Below, one piece after another: positions 40,112 to 49,581 of a DNA stretch of 64,000 nucleotides. Position numbers and translations under genes: made by a program. The stretch lies in the NCBI RefSeq assembly GCF_014650715.1, contig NZ_BMVM01000006.1:186001-250000 (forward strand). Reading direction: 5' to 3'. Numbering within the stretch: position 1 is the stretch's first letter; each line of letters starts with the position of its first letter. The DNA is from Streptomyces bluensis (GTDB lineage Bacteria; Actinomycetota; Actinomycetes; Streptomycetales; Streptomycetaceae). The notes under the pieces are model-generated. The model did no database searches. It saw only the letters and a program-made list of their open reading frames with translations, and was not told the origin of the DNA.

Positions 40112-42577
40112 GTGACGAGTACGCAGGCACACACGGAAACAGACGACTCGGGACCCAGCGGCTACGCGGCGGCCCGGCTGCGCCTCCTGACGGAGGGGGC
40201 GCAGTCCGGGCCGCCGCGCCGTGCGGCCCTCGCCGACCTCACGGACGACTGGCTGAGCGGTCTCTTCGACGCCGGGGCCGACAGCCCGCGTGGCGTCTCA
40301 CTGGTGGCGGTCGGCGGCTACGGGCGCGGTGAACTCTCCCCGCGCAGCGACCTCGACCTGCTCCTCCTGCACGACGGAAGCGACACGGCCGCGGTGGCCG
40401 CCCTCGCCGACCGCATCTGGTACCCGGTGTGGGACCTGGGCCTCGCCCTCGACCACTCCGTGCGCACACCCGCCGAGGCGCGCAGGACCGCGGGCGAGGA
40501 CCTCAAGGTGCAGCTCGGTCTGCTGGACGCCCGCCACATCGCGGGCGACCTCGGCCTGACCGCTGGCCTGCGCACGGCCGTGCTGGCCGACTGGCGCAAC
40601 CAGGCGCCCAAACGCCTCCCGGAACTCCAGGAACTGTGCGCCGCACGCGCCGAACGCCAGGGCGAGCTGCAGTACCTGCTGGAGCCCGACCTCAAGGAGG
40701 CGCGCGGCGGCCTGAGAGACGCCACGGCCCTGCGCGCCGTCGCCGCCTCCTGGCTCGCGGACGCACCTCGGGAGGGCCTGGCGGACGCCCGGCGCCGACT
40801 GCTGGACGTACGGGACGCACTGCACCTCACCACCGGCCGCGCCACCGACCGCCTCGCCCTCCAGGAGCAGGACCAGGTCGCCGCCGAACTGGGAGTTCTG
40901 GACGCGGACACGCTGCTGCGCCAGGTGTACGAGGCCGCGCGTGTCGTGTCGTACGCCAGTGACGTGACCTGGCGCGAGGTGAGGCGCGTGCTGCGCTCGC
41001 GCGCCGTACGGCCGCGACTGCGCGCCATGCTCGCGGGTGGGAAGCCCACCGCCGAGCGCTCCCCGCTTGCCGAGGGCGTGGTCGAGCAGGACGGCGAGGT
41101 GGTGCTCGCGCGGGCCGCGCGCCCCGAGCGCGACCTCGTCCTGCCCCTGCGCGCCGCCGCCGCGGCCGCCCAGGCCGGCCTGCCCCTCTCGCTGCACGCG
41201 GTGCGCCGGATGGCTGCCGCCGCCCGCCCGCTGCCCACGCCCTGGCCCGCCGAGGCGCGCGAGCAACTCGTCACACTGCTCGGCTCGGGCCGCCCGACCG
41301 TGGACGTCTGGGAGGCGCTGGAGGCAGAGGGCCTGATCACGCGGCTGCTGCCCGACTGGGAGCGGGTGCGCTGCCGTCCACAGCGCAACGCCGTGCACCT
41401 CTGGACGGTCGACCGGCACCTGATCGAGACGGCCGTACGGGCCTCCGAGTTCACCCGCCGGGTCCACCGCCCCGACCTCCTCCTGGTCGCCGCGCTCCTG
41501 CACGACATCGGCAAGGGCTGGCCCGGGGACCACTCCGTCGCGGGCGAGATCATCGCCAGGGACGTGGCCGCGCGCATAGGGTTCGACCGCGACGACGTGG
41601 CTGTGCTCGCCACCCTCGTACGCCACCACCTGCTGCTGGTGGAGACGGCCACGCGGCGCGACCTGGAGGACCCCGCGACGGTCCGCTCGGTCGCCGAGGC
41701 GGTCGGCTCCCAGGGCACCCTGGAGCTGCTGCACGCGCTGACCGAGGCGGACGCGCTGGCCACCGGCCCGGCCGCCTGGTCCTCCTGGCGCGCCTCACTG
41801 GTGGCCGACCTGGTCAAGCGGGTCGCGGCCGTGCTCTCCGGCGACGCGCCCGAGCAGCCCGGGGCCGACGCCGAGGCGCCCACCGCCGAGCAGGAGCGAC
41901 TCGCCATCGAGGCGTTCCGCACCGGCGGCCCCGTCCTGTCCCTGCGCGCCCAGACCGAGCCGCCGGGCGAGAGTGAGGGCAAGCCCTCCGGCGAGCCCGA
42001 GCCCCTCGGCGTGGAACTCCTCATCGCGGTGCCGGACCAGCCGGGCGTCCTGCCCGCGGTCGCCGGAGTCCTGGCCGTGCACCGCCTGACCGTACGCACG
42101 GCGGAGCTGCGCGCCCTGGAGTTGCCCGACGCCGACGCCTTCGACGGGCCGGTGCTCCTGCTGAACTGGCGGGTGGCCGCGGAGTACGGCTCCCTGCCCC
42201 AGGCCGCCCGGCTGCGCACGGATCTCGTACGGGCGCTGGACGGCTCCCTCGACATCGCCTCCCGTCTGGCCGAGCGGGACGCGGCGTATCCGCGCCGCCG
42301 GGGCGTGGTCGCGCCTCCGGCGCGGGTGACGGTCGCCGCGGCCGCCTCCCGCCACGCCACGGTGATCGAGGTACGGGCCCAGGACGCACCCGGCCTGCTG
42401 TTCCGCATCGGGCGGGCGCTGGAGGACGCGGACGTACAGGTGCGCAGCGCCCATGTCAGCACCTTGGGTGCCAATGCCGTGGACGCCTTCTACGTGACCA
42501 GCGCGAAGGGGGTACCGCTGCCGGGGGAGGAGGCCGCCGCGGTGGCTCGGGCGCTGGAGGAGACGCTGCGGAGGTAG
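40112..42577 (+). CDS. glnD: PII-modifying nucleotidyltransferase GlnD
   Basis: An 821-residue multidomain enzyme. The nucleotidyltransferase domain has GGYGRGELSPRSDLDLLLLHD near residue 70. The PII-uridylyl-transferase helical region with LLEPDLKEARGGLRDATALR follows. An HD hydrolase domain holds LLLVAALLHDIGKGWPGDHS and VRHHLLLVETATRRD, and two C-terminal ACT domains cover VELLIAVPDQPGVLPAVAGVLA and VIEVRAQDAPGLLFRIGRALED. In Streptomyces it adenylylates GlnK. The linker around residues 590-640 is Pro/Glu-rich and variable. GTG at 40112 follows AGGAG. Confidence 0.96.
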   Translation: MTSTQAHTETDDSGPSGYAAARLRLLTEGAQSGPPRRAALADLTDDWLSGLFDAGADSPRGVSLVAVGGYGRGELSPRSDLDLLLLHDGSDTAAVAALADRIWYPVWDLGLALDHSVRTPAEARRTAGEDLKVQLGLLDARHIAGDLGLTAGLRTAVLADWRNQAPKRLPELQELCAARAERQGELQYLLEPDLKEARGGLRDATALRAVAASWLADAPREGLADARRRLLDVRDALHLTTGRATDRLALQEQDQVAAELGVLDADTLLRQVYEAARVVSYASDVTWREVRRVLRSRAVRPRLRAMLAGGKPTAERSPLAEGVVEQDGEVVLARAARPERDLVLPLRAAAAAAQAGLPLSLHAVRRMAAAARPLPTPWPAEAREQLVTLLGSGRPTVDVWEALEAEGLITRLLPDWERVRCRPQRNAVHLWTVDRHLIETAVRASEFTRRVHRPDLLLVAALLHDIGKGWPGDHSVAGEIIARDVAARIGFDRDDVAVLATLVRHHLLLVETATRRDLEDPATVRSVAEAVGSQGTLELLHALTEADALATGPAAWSSWRASLVADLVKRVAAVLSGDAPEQPGADAEAPTAEQERLAIEAFRTGGPVLSLRAQTEPPGESEGKPSGEPEPLGVELLIAVPDQPGVLPAVAGVLAVHRLTVRTAELRALELPDADAFDGPVLLLNWRVAAEYGSLPQAARLRTDLVRALDGSLDIASRLAERDAAYPRRRGVVAPPARVTVAAAASRHATVIEVRAQDAPGLLFRIGRALEDADVQVRSAHVSTLGANAVDAFYVTSAKGVPLPGEEAAAVARALEETLRR

Positions 42578-42683
42578 CCGACCGCCGGGGGCCTTCGTGA
42601 CGGGCGTGGAGCCCCCACCGCAGCCGGACAGATACCCTGGAGGGCAGCCCACACTGCCCCCGACTCCGAGGACCGAAGCCGCC

Positions 42684-44246
42684 GTGTTCGATACGCTCTC
42701 CGATCGCCTCTCAGCGACTTTCAAGAACCTGCGGGGTAAGGGACGCCTTTCCGAGGCGGACATCGACGCCACGGCACGCGAGATCCGCGTTGCGCTCCTC
42801 GAAGCGGACGTGGCGCTTCCTGTCGTCCGGGGGTTCATCAAGAACGTCAAGGAGCGGGCGCTCGGTGCCGAGGTCTCCAAGGCACTCAACCCGGCCCAGC
42901 AGGTCCTCAAGATCGTCAACGAGGAGCTCGTCCAGATCCTCGGCGGCGAGACCCGCCGCCTGCGGTTCGCCAAGCAGCCGCCGACCGTGATCATGCTGGC
43001 GGGTCTGCAGGGTGCCGGTAAGACGACGCTCGCGGGCAAGCTCGGCAAGTGGCTCAAGGAGCAGGGACACTCCCCGCTGCTGGTCGCCGCCGACCTCCAG
43101 CGTCCGAACGCGGTCAACCAGCTCAGCGTGGTCGCCGAGCGCGCGGGCGTGGCCGTCTTCGCGCCGGAGCCCGGCAACGGCGTGGGCGACCCGGTGAAGG
43201 TCGCCAAGGACTCCATCGAGCACGCGAAGTCGAAGGTCCACGACATCGTGGTCGTCGACACCGCGGGCCGCCTGGGCATCGACCAGGAGATGATGCAGCA
43301 GGCCGCGGACATCCGGGACGCGGTCAGCCCCGACGAGATCCTGTTCGTCGTCGACGCGATGATCGGTCAGGACGCCGTCAACACCGCCGAGGCCTTCCGC
43401 GACGGCGTCGGCTTCGATGGTGTGGTGCTGTCGAAGCTCGACGGTGACGCCCGCGGTGGTGCGGCGCTGTCGATCCGCCAGATCACCGGCAAGCCCATCA
43501 TGTTCGCGTCGAACGGTGAGAAGCTCGACGACTTCGACGCCTTCCACCCCGACCGGATGGCCTCCCGCATCCTCGACATGGGTGACCTGCTCACCCTGAT
43601 CGAGCAGGCGGAGCGGACGTTCAGCCAGGAAGAGGCCGAGAAGATGGCCTCCAAGCTGGCGTCCAAGAAGGGCCAGGACTTCACCCTGGACGACTTCCTG
43701 GCCCAGATGGAGCAGGTCCGGAAGATGGGCTCCATCTCGAAGCTGCTCGGCATGCTGCCGGGCATGGGCCAGATCAAGGACCAGATCAACAACCTCGACG
43801 AGCGGGACGTCGACCGTACGGCCGCGATCATCAAGTCGATGACCCCGGGCGAGCGACAGGACCCGACGATCATCAACGGTTCGCGGCGAGCCCGTATCGC
43901 CCGGGGTTCGGGTGTCGAGGTCAGCGCCGTGAAGAACCTCGTCGAGCGGTTCTTCGAGGCGCGCAAGATGATGTCCCGTATGGCGCAGGGCGGCGGTATG
44001 CCGGGGATGCCCGGGATGCCGGGCATGGGTGGCGGTCCCGGCCGGACGAAGAAGCAGCCGAAGAAGGCCAAGGGCAAGCAGCGTTCCGGAAACCCGATGA
44101 AGCGCAAGCAGCAGGAGCAGGAAGCTGCCGCTCGGCGTGCCGCCGCGGCGCAGGGGGGTGCTCCGGGTGGGGCGTTCGGACTGCCGGGCCAGCAGGCTGG
44201 GCAGGACTTCGAACTGCCGGACGATTTCAAGAAGTTCATGGGCTGA
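42684..44246 (+). CDS. ffh: Signal recognition particle protein Ffh
   Basis: A 520-residue SRP GTPase. The NG domain shows GLQGAGKTTLAGKLGKWLK (G1), AADLQRPNAVNQL, DTAGRLGIDQEMM (G3) and LSKLDGDARGGAALS (G4). The M domain begins at about residue 300 and carries GSISKLLGMLPGMG and NGSRRARIARGSG (signal-sequence and RNA binding). The C-terminal tail has a Met/Gly/Pro repeat, a Lys-rich stretch and an Ala/Gln-rich end. It binds 4.5S RNA and FtsY. GTG at 42684 gives the conserved MFDTLSDRLS start. Confidence 0.97.
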   Translation: MFDTLSDRLSATFKNLRGKGRLSEADIDATAREIRVALLEADVALPVVRGFIKNVKERALGAEVSKALNPAQQVLKIVNEELVQILGGETRRLRFAKQPPTVIMLAGLQGAGKTTLAGKLGKWLKEQGHSPLLVAADLQRPNAVNQLSVVAERAGVAVFAPEPGNGVGDPVKVAKDSIEHAKSKVHDIVVVDTAGRLGIDQEMMQQAADIRDAVSPDEILFVVDAMIGQDAVNTAEAFRDGVGFDGVVLSKLDGDARGGAALSIRQITGKPIMFASNGEKLDDFDAFHPDRMASRILDMGDLLTLIEQAERTFSQEEAEKMASKLASKKGQDFTLDDFLAQMEQVRKMGSISKLLGMLPGMGQIKDQINNLDERDVDRTAAIIKSMTPGERQDPTIINGSRRARIARGSGVEVSAVKNLVERFFEARKMMSRMAQGGGMPGMPGMPGMGGGPGRTKKQPKKAKGKQRSGNPMKRKQQEQEAAARRAAAAQGGAPGGAFGLPGQQAGQDFELPDDFKKFMG

Positions 44247-44340
44247 TCCGGGGGCGTGCGAGCCTGTGGCTCGCAGCGGGCACGTGGGCACGGGGGCCTG
44301 TGGGCAAGTTTGCTGAGCGGATCGGCGATGGTCGCTGTTG

Positions 44341-44397
44341 GCCGTTCCCGCCGTTCCCGCCGTTCGCCCTTCGCCCTTCGCCCTTCGTCGTTCGCCT
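44341..44397. repeat. Short tandem repeats downstream of ffh
   Basis: Two copies of ccgttcccg (44342-44359) lead into three perfect and two degenerate copies of the 7-bp unit ttcgccc (44363-44397). No gene is present; this looks like slippage-prone filler. Confidence 0.6.
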
Positions 44398-44428
44398 ACG
44401 GCCCGTCGCATGCGGGACGCGCAGGCCG

Positions 44429-44463
44429 CCGGGGCGCTCTCTCTGTGAGGGTGCCCCGGTTTT
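44429..44463 (+). terminator. ffh Rho-independent terminator
   Basis: ccggggc...gccccgg closes a stem of up to 13 pairs (two G-U) with a small loop, followed by tttt (44460-44463). It lies 180 nt after the ffh stop and before the convergent methyltransferase gene. Confidence 0.75.
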
Positions 44464-44531
44464 GCGCCCCCCGCCGCAACTGGAAGGCGCGCGGCGGCGC
44501 CGGCGGGGCGCGTGGCGCGTCGGACGTCGGG

Positions 44532-45416
44532 TTAGGGCATCCGCGCGATCAGGTAGCGGAACACGTTCGGCATCCACACCGTGCCGTCACCGCGCTGGTA
44601 CGGGTGAAGGGCCTCCGTCACCTCCTTCTCGACCTGGGCCTGGTCCGTGGCCATGACGGCCGCGTCGAACAACCCCGTGGACAGCAGACCCCGTACCGCG
44701 TTGTCGATGTCGGCGTACCCGAAGGGGCACGCCACCCGCCCGGATCCGTCGGGCCGAAGCCCGGCCCGCTGGGCGACCTCCTCCAGGTCGTCCCGGAGGG
44801 CGGGTCGCCAACTCCCCGGCGTACGCAAGGGATCCGCCAGCTTGGTGGCCACGCGGAGCACGGACGACGTGGTGCACCGTTCCGGTGGGCCCCAGCCCAC
44901 CAGCACCGCGGGTGTGCCACGACGCACGAGCGGCCCCGCCCCGGTGAGCAACTCGGCGAGCCCCTCGGAGTCCCCGGCCACGCAGCCGATCGGTTCGAAG
45001 GCGGTCACGAGGTTGTACGCGGGCTCCCTGTACCCGGGCTCCCCGGAGGCACCGACCGCGTCGGCCACGTCCTCAAGAGTCCCGTCGACGATGAGCCTCT
45101 CCGCACGCGCGCGCGTGCCCCAGTCCTGCGGCACCAGCCTTTCCCGCGCCAGACGCACCCGCTCGGGTGACTTCGCGTCGATGCCGGTGACGGTGGCCCC
45201 CCGGGAGGCCGCCATCAGCAGAGCGAGCCCGGAGCCGCAGCCGAGGCCCAGCACCCGCGTACCGGAACCCACTTCGAGTCGCTCATAGACGGCCTCGTAG
45301 AGAGGTACCAGCATCCTTTCCTGGATCTCGGCCCAGTCACGCGCGCGTGTGGCCTGGTCCATGCGGGGCGCTGCCCCCGCGAGAGGTAGGTGCTGCCGCA
45401 TGAGCGTAGGTGTCAT
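44532..45416 (-). CDS. SAM-dependent methyltransferase-domain protein
   Basis: A 294-residue class I methyltransferase. The N-terminal helix region MDQATRARDWAEIQERMLVPLYEAVYERL is followed by the SAM-binding GTRVLGLGCGSGLALLMAASRGATVTGID (motif I with the acidic ribose-binder), VTAFEPIG and GWGPPERC. The substrate cannot be told. ATG at 45416 gives a full protein; a second ATG lies five codons later. Convergent with ffh and 220 bases from proS on the other strand. Confidence 0.85.
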   Translation of the reverse strand: MTPTLMRQHLPLAGAAPRMDQATRARDWAEIQERMLVPLYEAVYERLEVGSGTRVLGLGCGSGLALLMAASRGATVTGIDAKSPERVRLARERLVPQDWGTRARAERLIVDGTLEDVADAVGASGEPGYREPAYNLVTAFEPIGCVAGDSEGLAELLTGAGPLVRRGTPAVLVGWGPPERCTTSSVLRVATKLADPLRTPGSWRPALRDDLEEVAQRAGLRPDGSGRVACPFGYADIDNAVRGLLSTGLFDAAVMATDQAQVEKEVTEALHPYQRGDGTVWMPNVFRYLIARMP

Positions 45417-45636
45417 ATCGAAGCGCCCCAATCCGCCGAGAGTTGCCACGTTGCCCTGTTGCCCGTTTTCCTGGGCCCCCCGCAGTGCGGTCGCACTCCC
45501 CCCGCTTTGTCCCCCGTATGCCAGGAAACTCCGCACCCGACGCCCCGTCCAGTGGTCACGGGCACCCGCTTGCGTGACGACCGTGCTCCAGGAAAAGAAT
45601 TCACATCCCCGCAACGTGGCCCCGTACCATCGCGCC

Positions 45637-47052
45637 ATGGCCAAGGCACCCGTTCTCACACCCCGGGCGGACGACTTCCCGCGCTGGTACCAGGACCTGA
45701 TCAACAAGGCCGAACTGGCCGACAACGGGCCGGTGCGCGGCACCATGGTCATCCGACCGTACGGGTACGGGCTGTGGGAGCGGATGCAGGCCGAGATGGA
45801 CGCACGGATCAAGGAGACGGGGACCCAGAACGCGTACTTCCCGCTGCTGATCCCGCAGTCGTACCTCACGCGTGAGGCCGACCACGTCGAGGGCTTCGCG
45901 CCCGAACTCGCCGTGGTCACGCACGGCGGTGGCAAGGAGCTGGAGGAGCCGGCGGTGGTCCGCCCGACCTCCGAGATGATCGTCAACGACTACTTCTCGA
46001 AGTGGGTGCAGAGCTACCGCGACCTTCCCCTGCTGATCAACCAGTGGGCGAACGTGGTCCGTTGGGAACTCAGGCCCCGCCTGTTCCTGCGCACCACCGA
46101 GTTCCTGTGGCAGGAGGGCCACACCGCGCACGCCACCTACGAGGACGCGCGCGACTTCGCCGCGCACATCCACCGCAAGGTCTACGAGGACTTCATGGTG
46201 AACGTCCTCGCGATGGACGTCATCGCCGGCCGCAAGACCGTCAAGGAGCGGTTCGCGGGCGCCATCAACACCCTCACCCTCGAAGGCATGATGGGCGACG
46301 GCAAGGCCCTGCAGATGGCCACCAGCCACGAGCTGGGCCAGAACTTCGCCAAGGCCTTCAACACCCGGTATCTGTCGCGGGAGGGCAGACAGGAGCTGGT
46401 CTGGCAGACGTCCTGGGGCTCGACGACCCGCATGATCGGTGCCTTGGTGATGATGCACGGCGACGACAGCGGCCTGCGCGTCCCGCCCCGCCTCGCCCCG
46501 GTCCAGGCCGTCGTCCTCGCGGTCAAGGAGGACGACGCGGTGCTGGCCAAGGTCCGGGAGATCGGTGACCGGCTCAGGGCGGCGGGCGTACGCGTCCACG
46601 TCGACGACCGCACGGACACTCCGTTCGGGCGCCGTGCGGTCGACTGGGAGCTCAAGGGCGTCCCCGTGCGCATCGAGGTCGGGCCCCGCGACCTGGAGAA
46701 GGGGACCGCGATGCTGGCCCGCCGTATCCCGGGAGGCAAGGAGCCCGTCGCGATCGACTCGCTCGCCGGCATGCTCCCCGCGGTCCTCGAAGCGGACCAG
46801 GCGCTCCTGCTGACGCAGTCGCGCGAGCTCCGCGAGTCCCGTACGAGCGATGTGGCGACGATCGAGGAAGCCGTCGAGGCGGCGGCCGCCGGCGGCTGGG
46901 CGCGCCTCCCGTGGGCCGTGCTCGGTGAGGAGGGCGAGGTCAAGCTGGCCGAGCACGCGGTGACCGTACGGTGTCTGGTCGCCGAGGACGGGTCGGTGCC
47001 CGACTCCGACGACGCGCCGGGTAACGTCGCCGTCGTGGCGCGCGCCTACTAG
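45637..47052 (+). CDS. proS: Prolyl-tRNA synthetase, archaeal/eukaryotic type
   Basis: A 471-residue class II synthetase charging tRNA-Pro. The N-terminal DDFPRWYQDLINKAELADNGPVRG and RPYGYGLWERMQAEMDARIKE, then VVRPTSEMIVNDYFSKWVQSYRDLPLLINQW and motif 2 RLFLRTTEFLWQEGHTAH, place it in the archaeal/eukaryotic (type 3) group rather than the typical bacterial form of about 570 residues with an editing insert, which is absent here. The anticodon domain is at residues 290-390. The final residue is Tyr (VVARAY), as in this type. The zinc-binding Cys residues of the C-terminal domain seen in some members are not present. Streptomyces usually have a bacterial-type proS elsewhere, so this may be a second copy. 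Confidence 0.93.
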   Translation: MAKAPVLTPRADDFPRWYQDLINKAELADNGPVRGTMVIRPYGYGLWERMQAEMDARIKETGTQNAYFPLLIPQSYLTREADHVEGFAPELAVVTHGGGKELEEPAVVRPTSEMIVNDYFSKWVQSYRDLPLLINQWANVVRWELRPRLFLRTTEFLWQEGHTAHATYEDARDFAAHIHRKVYEDFMVNVLAMDVIAGRKTVKERFAGAINTLTLEGMMGDGKALQMATSHELGQNFAKAFNTRYLSREGRQELVWQTSWGSTTRMIGALVMMHGDDSGLRVPPRLAPVQAVVLAVKEDDAVLAKVREIGDRLRAAGVRVHVDDRTDTPFGRRAVDWELKGVPVRIEVGPRDLEKGTAMLARRIPGGKEPVAIDSLAGMLPAVLEADQALLLTQSRELRESRTSDVATIEEAVEAAAAGGWARLPWAVLGEEGEVKLAEHAVTVRCLVAEDGSVPDSDDAPGNVAVVARAY

Positions 47053-47332
47053 TGGCCTTAGGAGTGCGCCCGGCTCCGCTGCGCCCGGCTCCGCTGCGGG
47101 AGAGGCCGAACGGCATCTTGCGCACGTGACGACTCCGGGGTGCCCCCGGCGGGAGGAGACGGGCGGGCGTACGCGTGTCTACGTACCGCCTTGGTATGAG
47201 CTGTGCGGCTTCTCCGCAGATCGGCGTACCCGCCCTCGTCAGGTCGCATCAGCGGCAACTGACGGGTACGTGCAAATTATTTGAGATGCCCCGGAATAGG
47301 AACACAGCGGGACCCGGGCTCGTTGTCATTAC

Positions 47333-47935
47333 GTGAGCACGACACAGACACCACCTGTTCTCGCCGCAGAGCTGGCACAGGCGTGGGCCGACATTCAGCG
47401 GTACCACCCCGAGCTGCCGGATCTTGCCGCTCCCGAGTCCCTGATCGGAGAGTCGTCGTCCGCATGCGGGCACGAGCTCTCCTTCGAGCGACTGCTCCAT
47501 GAGGCAGTCCACGGCATCGCCGCCGCCCGCGGAGTCCGCGACACCTCGCGCGCCGGCCGCTACCACAACCGCAGATTCCTCGCCATCGCCGAGGAGCTGG
47601 GCCTGGACCACCCCGAGGAGCCGCACCCCAGCAGTGGCTTCTCGCTGGTCACGCTCAACCCCGAGGCGAAGCGGCGCTACCGCCCGACCATCGAGCGGCT
47701 CCAGCGCGCGCTGAAGGCCCACTCCGCCGCGACCGCCGCCGACACGGCCCGCTCCTTCCGCGGCCCGGCCGCCCGCCACGGCTCCTCCGGGGGCGGTGTC
47801 CGGGTGAAGGCGGTGTGCGACTGCGGGCGCAACGTCCGGGTCGTACCGTCGGTCCTGGCCCAGGCGCCGATCGTGTGCGGCGGATGCGGAAAGCCCTTCC
47901 GCATCCCCGAGGTGGTCGGCGCGGCGGCGAGCTGA
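47333..47935 (+). CDS. SprT-like zinc metallopeptidase-domain protein
   Basis: A 200-residue protein. Residues 50-100 contain LLHEAVHGIAAARGVRDTSRAGRYHNRRFLAIAEELGL, with HEAVH and the downstream His expected of the zinc-binding SprT core. The C-terminal 40 residues hold a zinc-ribbon pattern (CDCG and CGGCG), common behind SprT-like domains. No signal peptide is seen. It is likely cytoplasmic; targets are unknown. GTG at 47333 is the only good start near. It sits between proS and rpsP with its own 280-base leader. Confidence 0.78.
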   Translation: MSTTQTPPVLAAELAQAWADIQRYHPELPDLAAPESLIGESSSACGHELSFERLLHEAVHGIAAARGVRDTSRAGRYHNRRFLAIAEELGLDHPEEPHPSSGFSLVTLNPEAKRRYRPTIERLQRALKAHSAATAADTARSFRGPAARHGSSGGGVRVKAVCDCGRNVRVVPSVLAQAPIVCGGCGKPFRIPEVVGAAAS

Positions 47936-48243
47936 GACGACGGCTGCTCGTGGCAGCCGTACCTCAGCCGTCGCAGCGGGGGACGAGTGGGCGCGGCGGC
48001 ACCCTGCCCGGGCGGTGAGCGGACACGCTTCGCCGAGCCGGCGCCGGGTGTCGCTCAGTCATGCCCGGGAACCCCCTCGGCCGGAGTGATCTCCGGCGTG
48101 TGGCACAATGACTAGCTGTACTCGACAGCCGCACAGGACCCCTCTCTCCTCCGGCTGACGCGTCCATCGGGCCACTCGGGTACCGCAACCCCACGCGGCA
48201 TCTCGTTGTGCCCAACCACGTCAAACCAGGAGAACCCACTCCC
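47936..48243. other. rpsP leader region
   Basis: This 308-base region has no coding frame of note. CACAAT at about 48103 in tggcacaatgac is a candidate minus-10 for the rpsP operon, giving a leader of roughly 130 nt. GGAGAA at 48229-48234 is the rpsP ribosome site. Confidence 0.4.
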
Positions 48244-48663
48244 GTGGCAGTCAAGATCAAGCTGAAGCGTCTGGGCAAGATCCGTTCGCCTCACTACCGC
48301 ATCGTCGTCGCCGACTCCCGTACCCGCCGTGACGGCCGGGCCATCGAGGAGATCGGCAAGTACCACCCGACGTACCACCCGTCGGTGATCGAGGTCGACG
48401 CCGAGCGCGTCGCGTACTGGCTGGGTGTCGGCGCGCAGCCGACCGAGCCCGTGCTCGCGATCCTCAAGAAGACCGGCGACTGGCAGAAGTTCAAGGGCGA
48501 GCCCGCCCCGGCGCCGCTGCTCGTCGCCGAGGCCAAGTCCGGTCGCCCGTCGTTCGAGGCTCTCGGCGGTGACGACGAGGGCAAGGGTGAGGCCATCACC
48601 CAGAAGAAGAAGGCCGAGAAGAAGGACGAGGCCGCGGCTGAGTCCGAGTCGACCGAGGCCTGA
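48244..48663 (+). CDS. rpsP: 30S ribosomal protein S16
   Basis: A 139-residue S16. The core (VAVKIKLKRLGKIRSPHYRIVV through EKVAYWLGVGAQPTEPVLAILKKTGDW-like segment) is complete, followed by an actinobacterial Lys/Glu/Ala-rich extension of about 55 residues. GTG at 48244 follows GGAGAA. First of the rpsP-khpA-rimM-trmD-rplS run. Confidence 0.96.
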   Translation: MAVKIKLKRLGKIRSPHYRIVVADSRTRRDGRAIEEIGKYHPTYHPSVIEVDAERVAYWLGVGAQPTEPVLAILKKTGDWQKFKGEPAPAPLLVAEAKSGRPSFEALGGDDEGKGEAITQKKKAEKKDEAAAESESTEA

Positions 48664-48668
48664 GCAGC

Positions 48669-48908
48669 ATGCTCGAAGAGGCGCTTGAGCACCTCGTGAA
48701 GGGCATCGTCGACAACCCTGACGATGTGCAGGTCGCCTCGCGCAACCTGCGTCGCGGGCGCGTTCTTGAGGTCCGGGTCCACCCCGACGACCTCGGCAAG
48801 GTGATCGGCCGCAACGGCCGCACCGCGCGCGCCCTGCGCACCGTCGTCGGAGCCATCGGCGGCCGTGGTGTCCGCGTCGACCTCGTCGACGTGGACCAAG
48901 TCCGCTGA
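48669..48908 (+). CDS. khpA: KH-domain RNA-binding protein KhpA
   Basis: A 79-residue single KH-domain protein. The RNA-binding loop is DDLGKVIGRNGRTARALRTVVGA (GxxG as GRNG). It starts five bases after the rpsP stop. KhpA proteins bind many RNAs and in some Gram-positives act with KhpB in cell-division control. Confidence 0.95.
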   Translation: MLEEALEHLVKGIVDNPDDVQVASRNLRRGRVLEVRVHPDDLGKVIGRNGRTARALRTVVGAIGGRGVRVDLVDVDQVR

Positions 48909-48990
48909 CGCGAACGCAGCACCGGCTCGGGCCGGGGAGGGCCACTGGGCCGTCCCCGGCCCGCAGTCGTATGACAGGAGATCTTCACAA

Positions 48991-49581
48991 GTGCAGCTGG
49001 TAGTCGCACGGATCGGCCGCGCCCACGGCATCAAGGGCGAGGTCACCGTCGAGGTACGTACCGACGAGCCGGAGCTGAGGCTCGCACCCGGCGCCGTCCT
49101 CCTCACGGATCCCGCCTCGGCGGGCCCGCTCACCATCGAGACCGGCCGGGTGCACAGCGGCCGGCTGCTCCTGCGCTTCGAGGGCGTACGCGACCGCAAC
49201 GCCGCCGAGGCCCTGCGCAACATCCTTCTGATCGCCGAGGTGGACCCGGAGGAGCTCCCCGAGGACGAGGACGAGTACTACGACCACCAGCTGGTCGACC
49301 TGGACGTGGTCACCAAGGACGGCGTGGAGGTCGGCCGGATCACCGAGATCTCGCACCTGCCCTCGCAGGACCTCTTCATCGTCGAACGGCCCGACGGGAG
49401 CGAGGTGATGATCCCCTTCGTCGAGGAGATCGTCACCGAGATCGACCTGAAGGAGCAGAGGGCGGTCATCGACCCGCCGCCCGGCCTGATCGACGACCGA
49501 GCCGAGACGGCCTCGCCGAGGGAGCCGGGGGAGCCGGGGGAGCCGAGTGAATCGAGGGAGTCGAAGGACGAGCACGCATGA
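48991..49581 (+). CDS. rimM: Ribosome maturation factor RimM
   Basis: A 196-residue RimM needed for 30S head maturation. The N-terminal beta barrel has ARIGRAHGIKGEVTVEVRTDEP and LLRFEGVRDRNAAEAL. The PRC-barrel domain shows DEYYDHQLVDLDVVTKDG, SQDLFIVERPDGSEVMIPFVEEIV and VIDPPPGLID. GTG at 48991 follows AGGAG. A Glu/Ser/Pro repeat (EPGEPGEPSESRESK) ends the protein. The trmD start overlaps by four bases. Confidence 0.95.
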   Translation: MQLVVARIGRAHGIKGEVTVEVRTDEPELRLAPGAVLLTDPASAGPLTIETGRVHSGRLLLRFEGVRDRNAAEALRNILLIAEVDPEELPEDEDEYYDHQLVDLDVVTKDGVEVGRITEISHLPSQDLFIVERPDGSEVMIPFVEEIVTEIDLKEQRAVIDPPPGLIDDRAETASPREPGEPGEPSESRESKDEHA

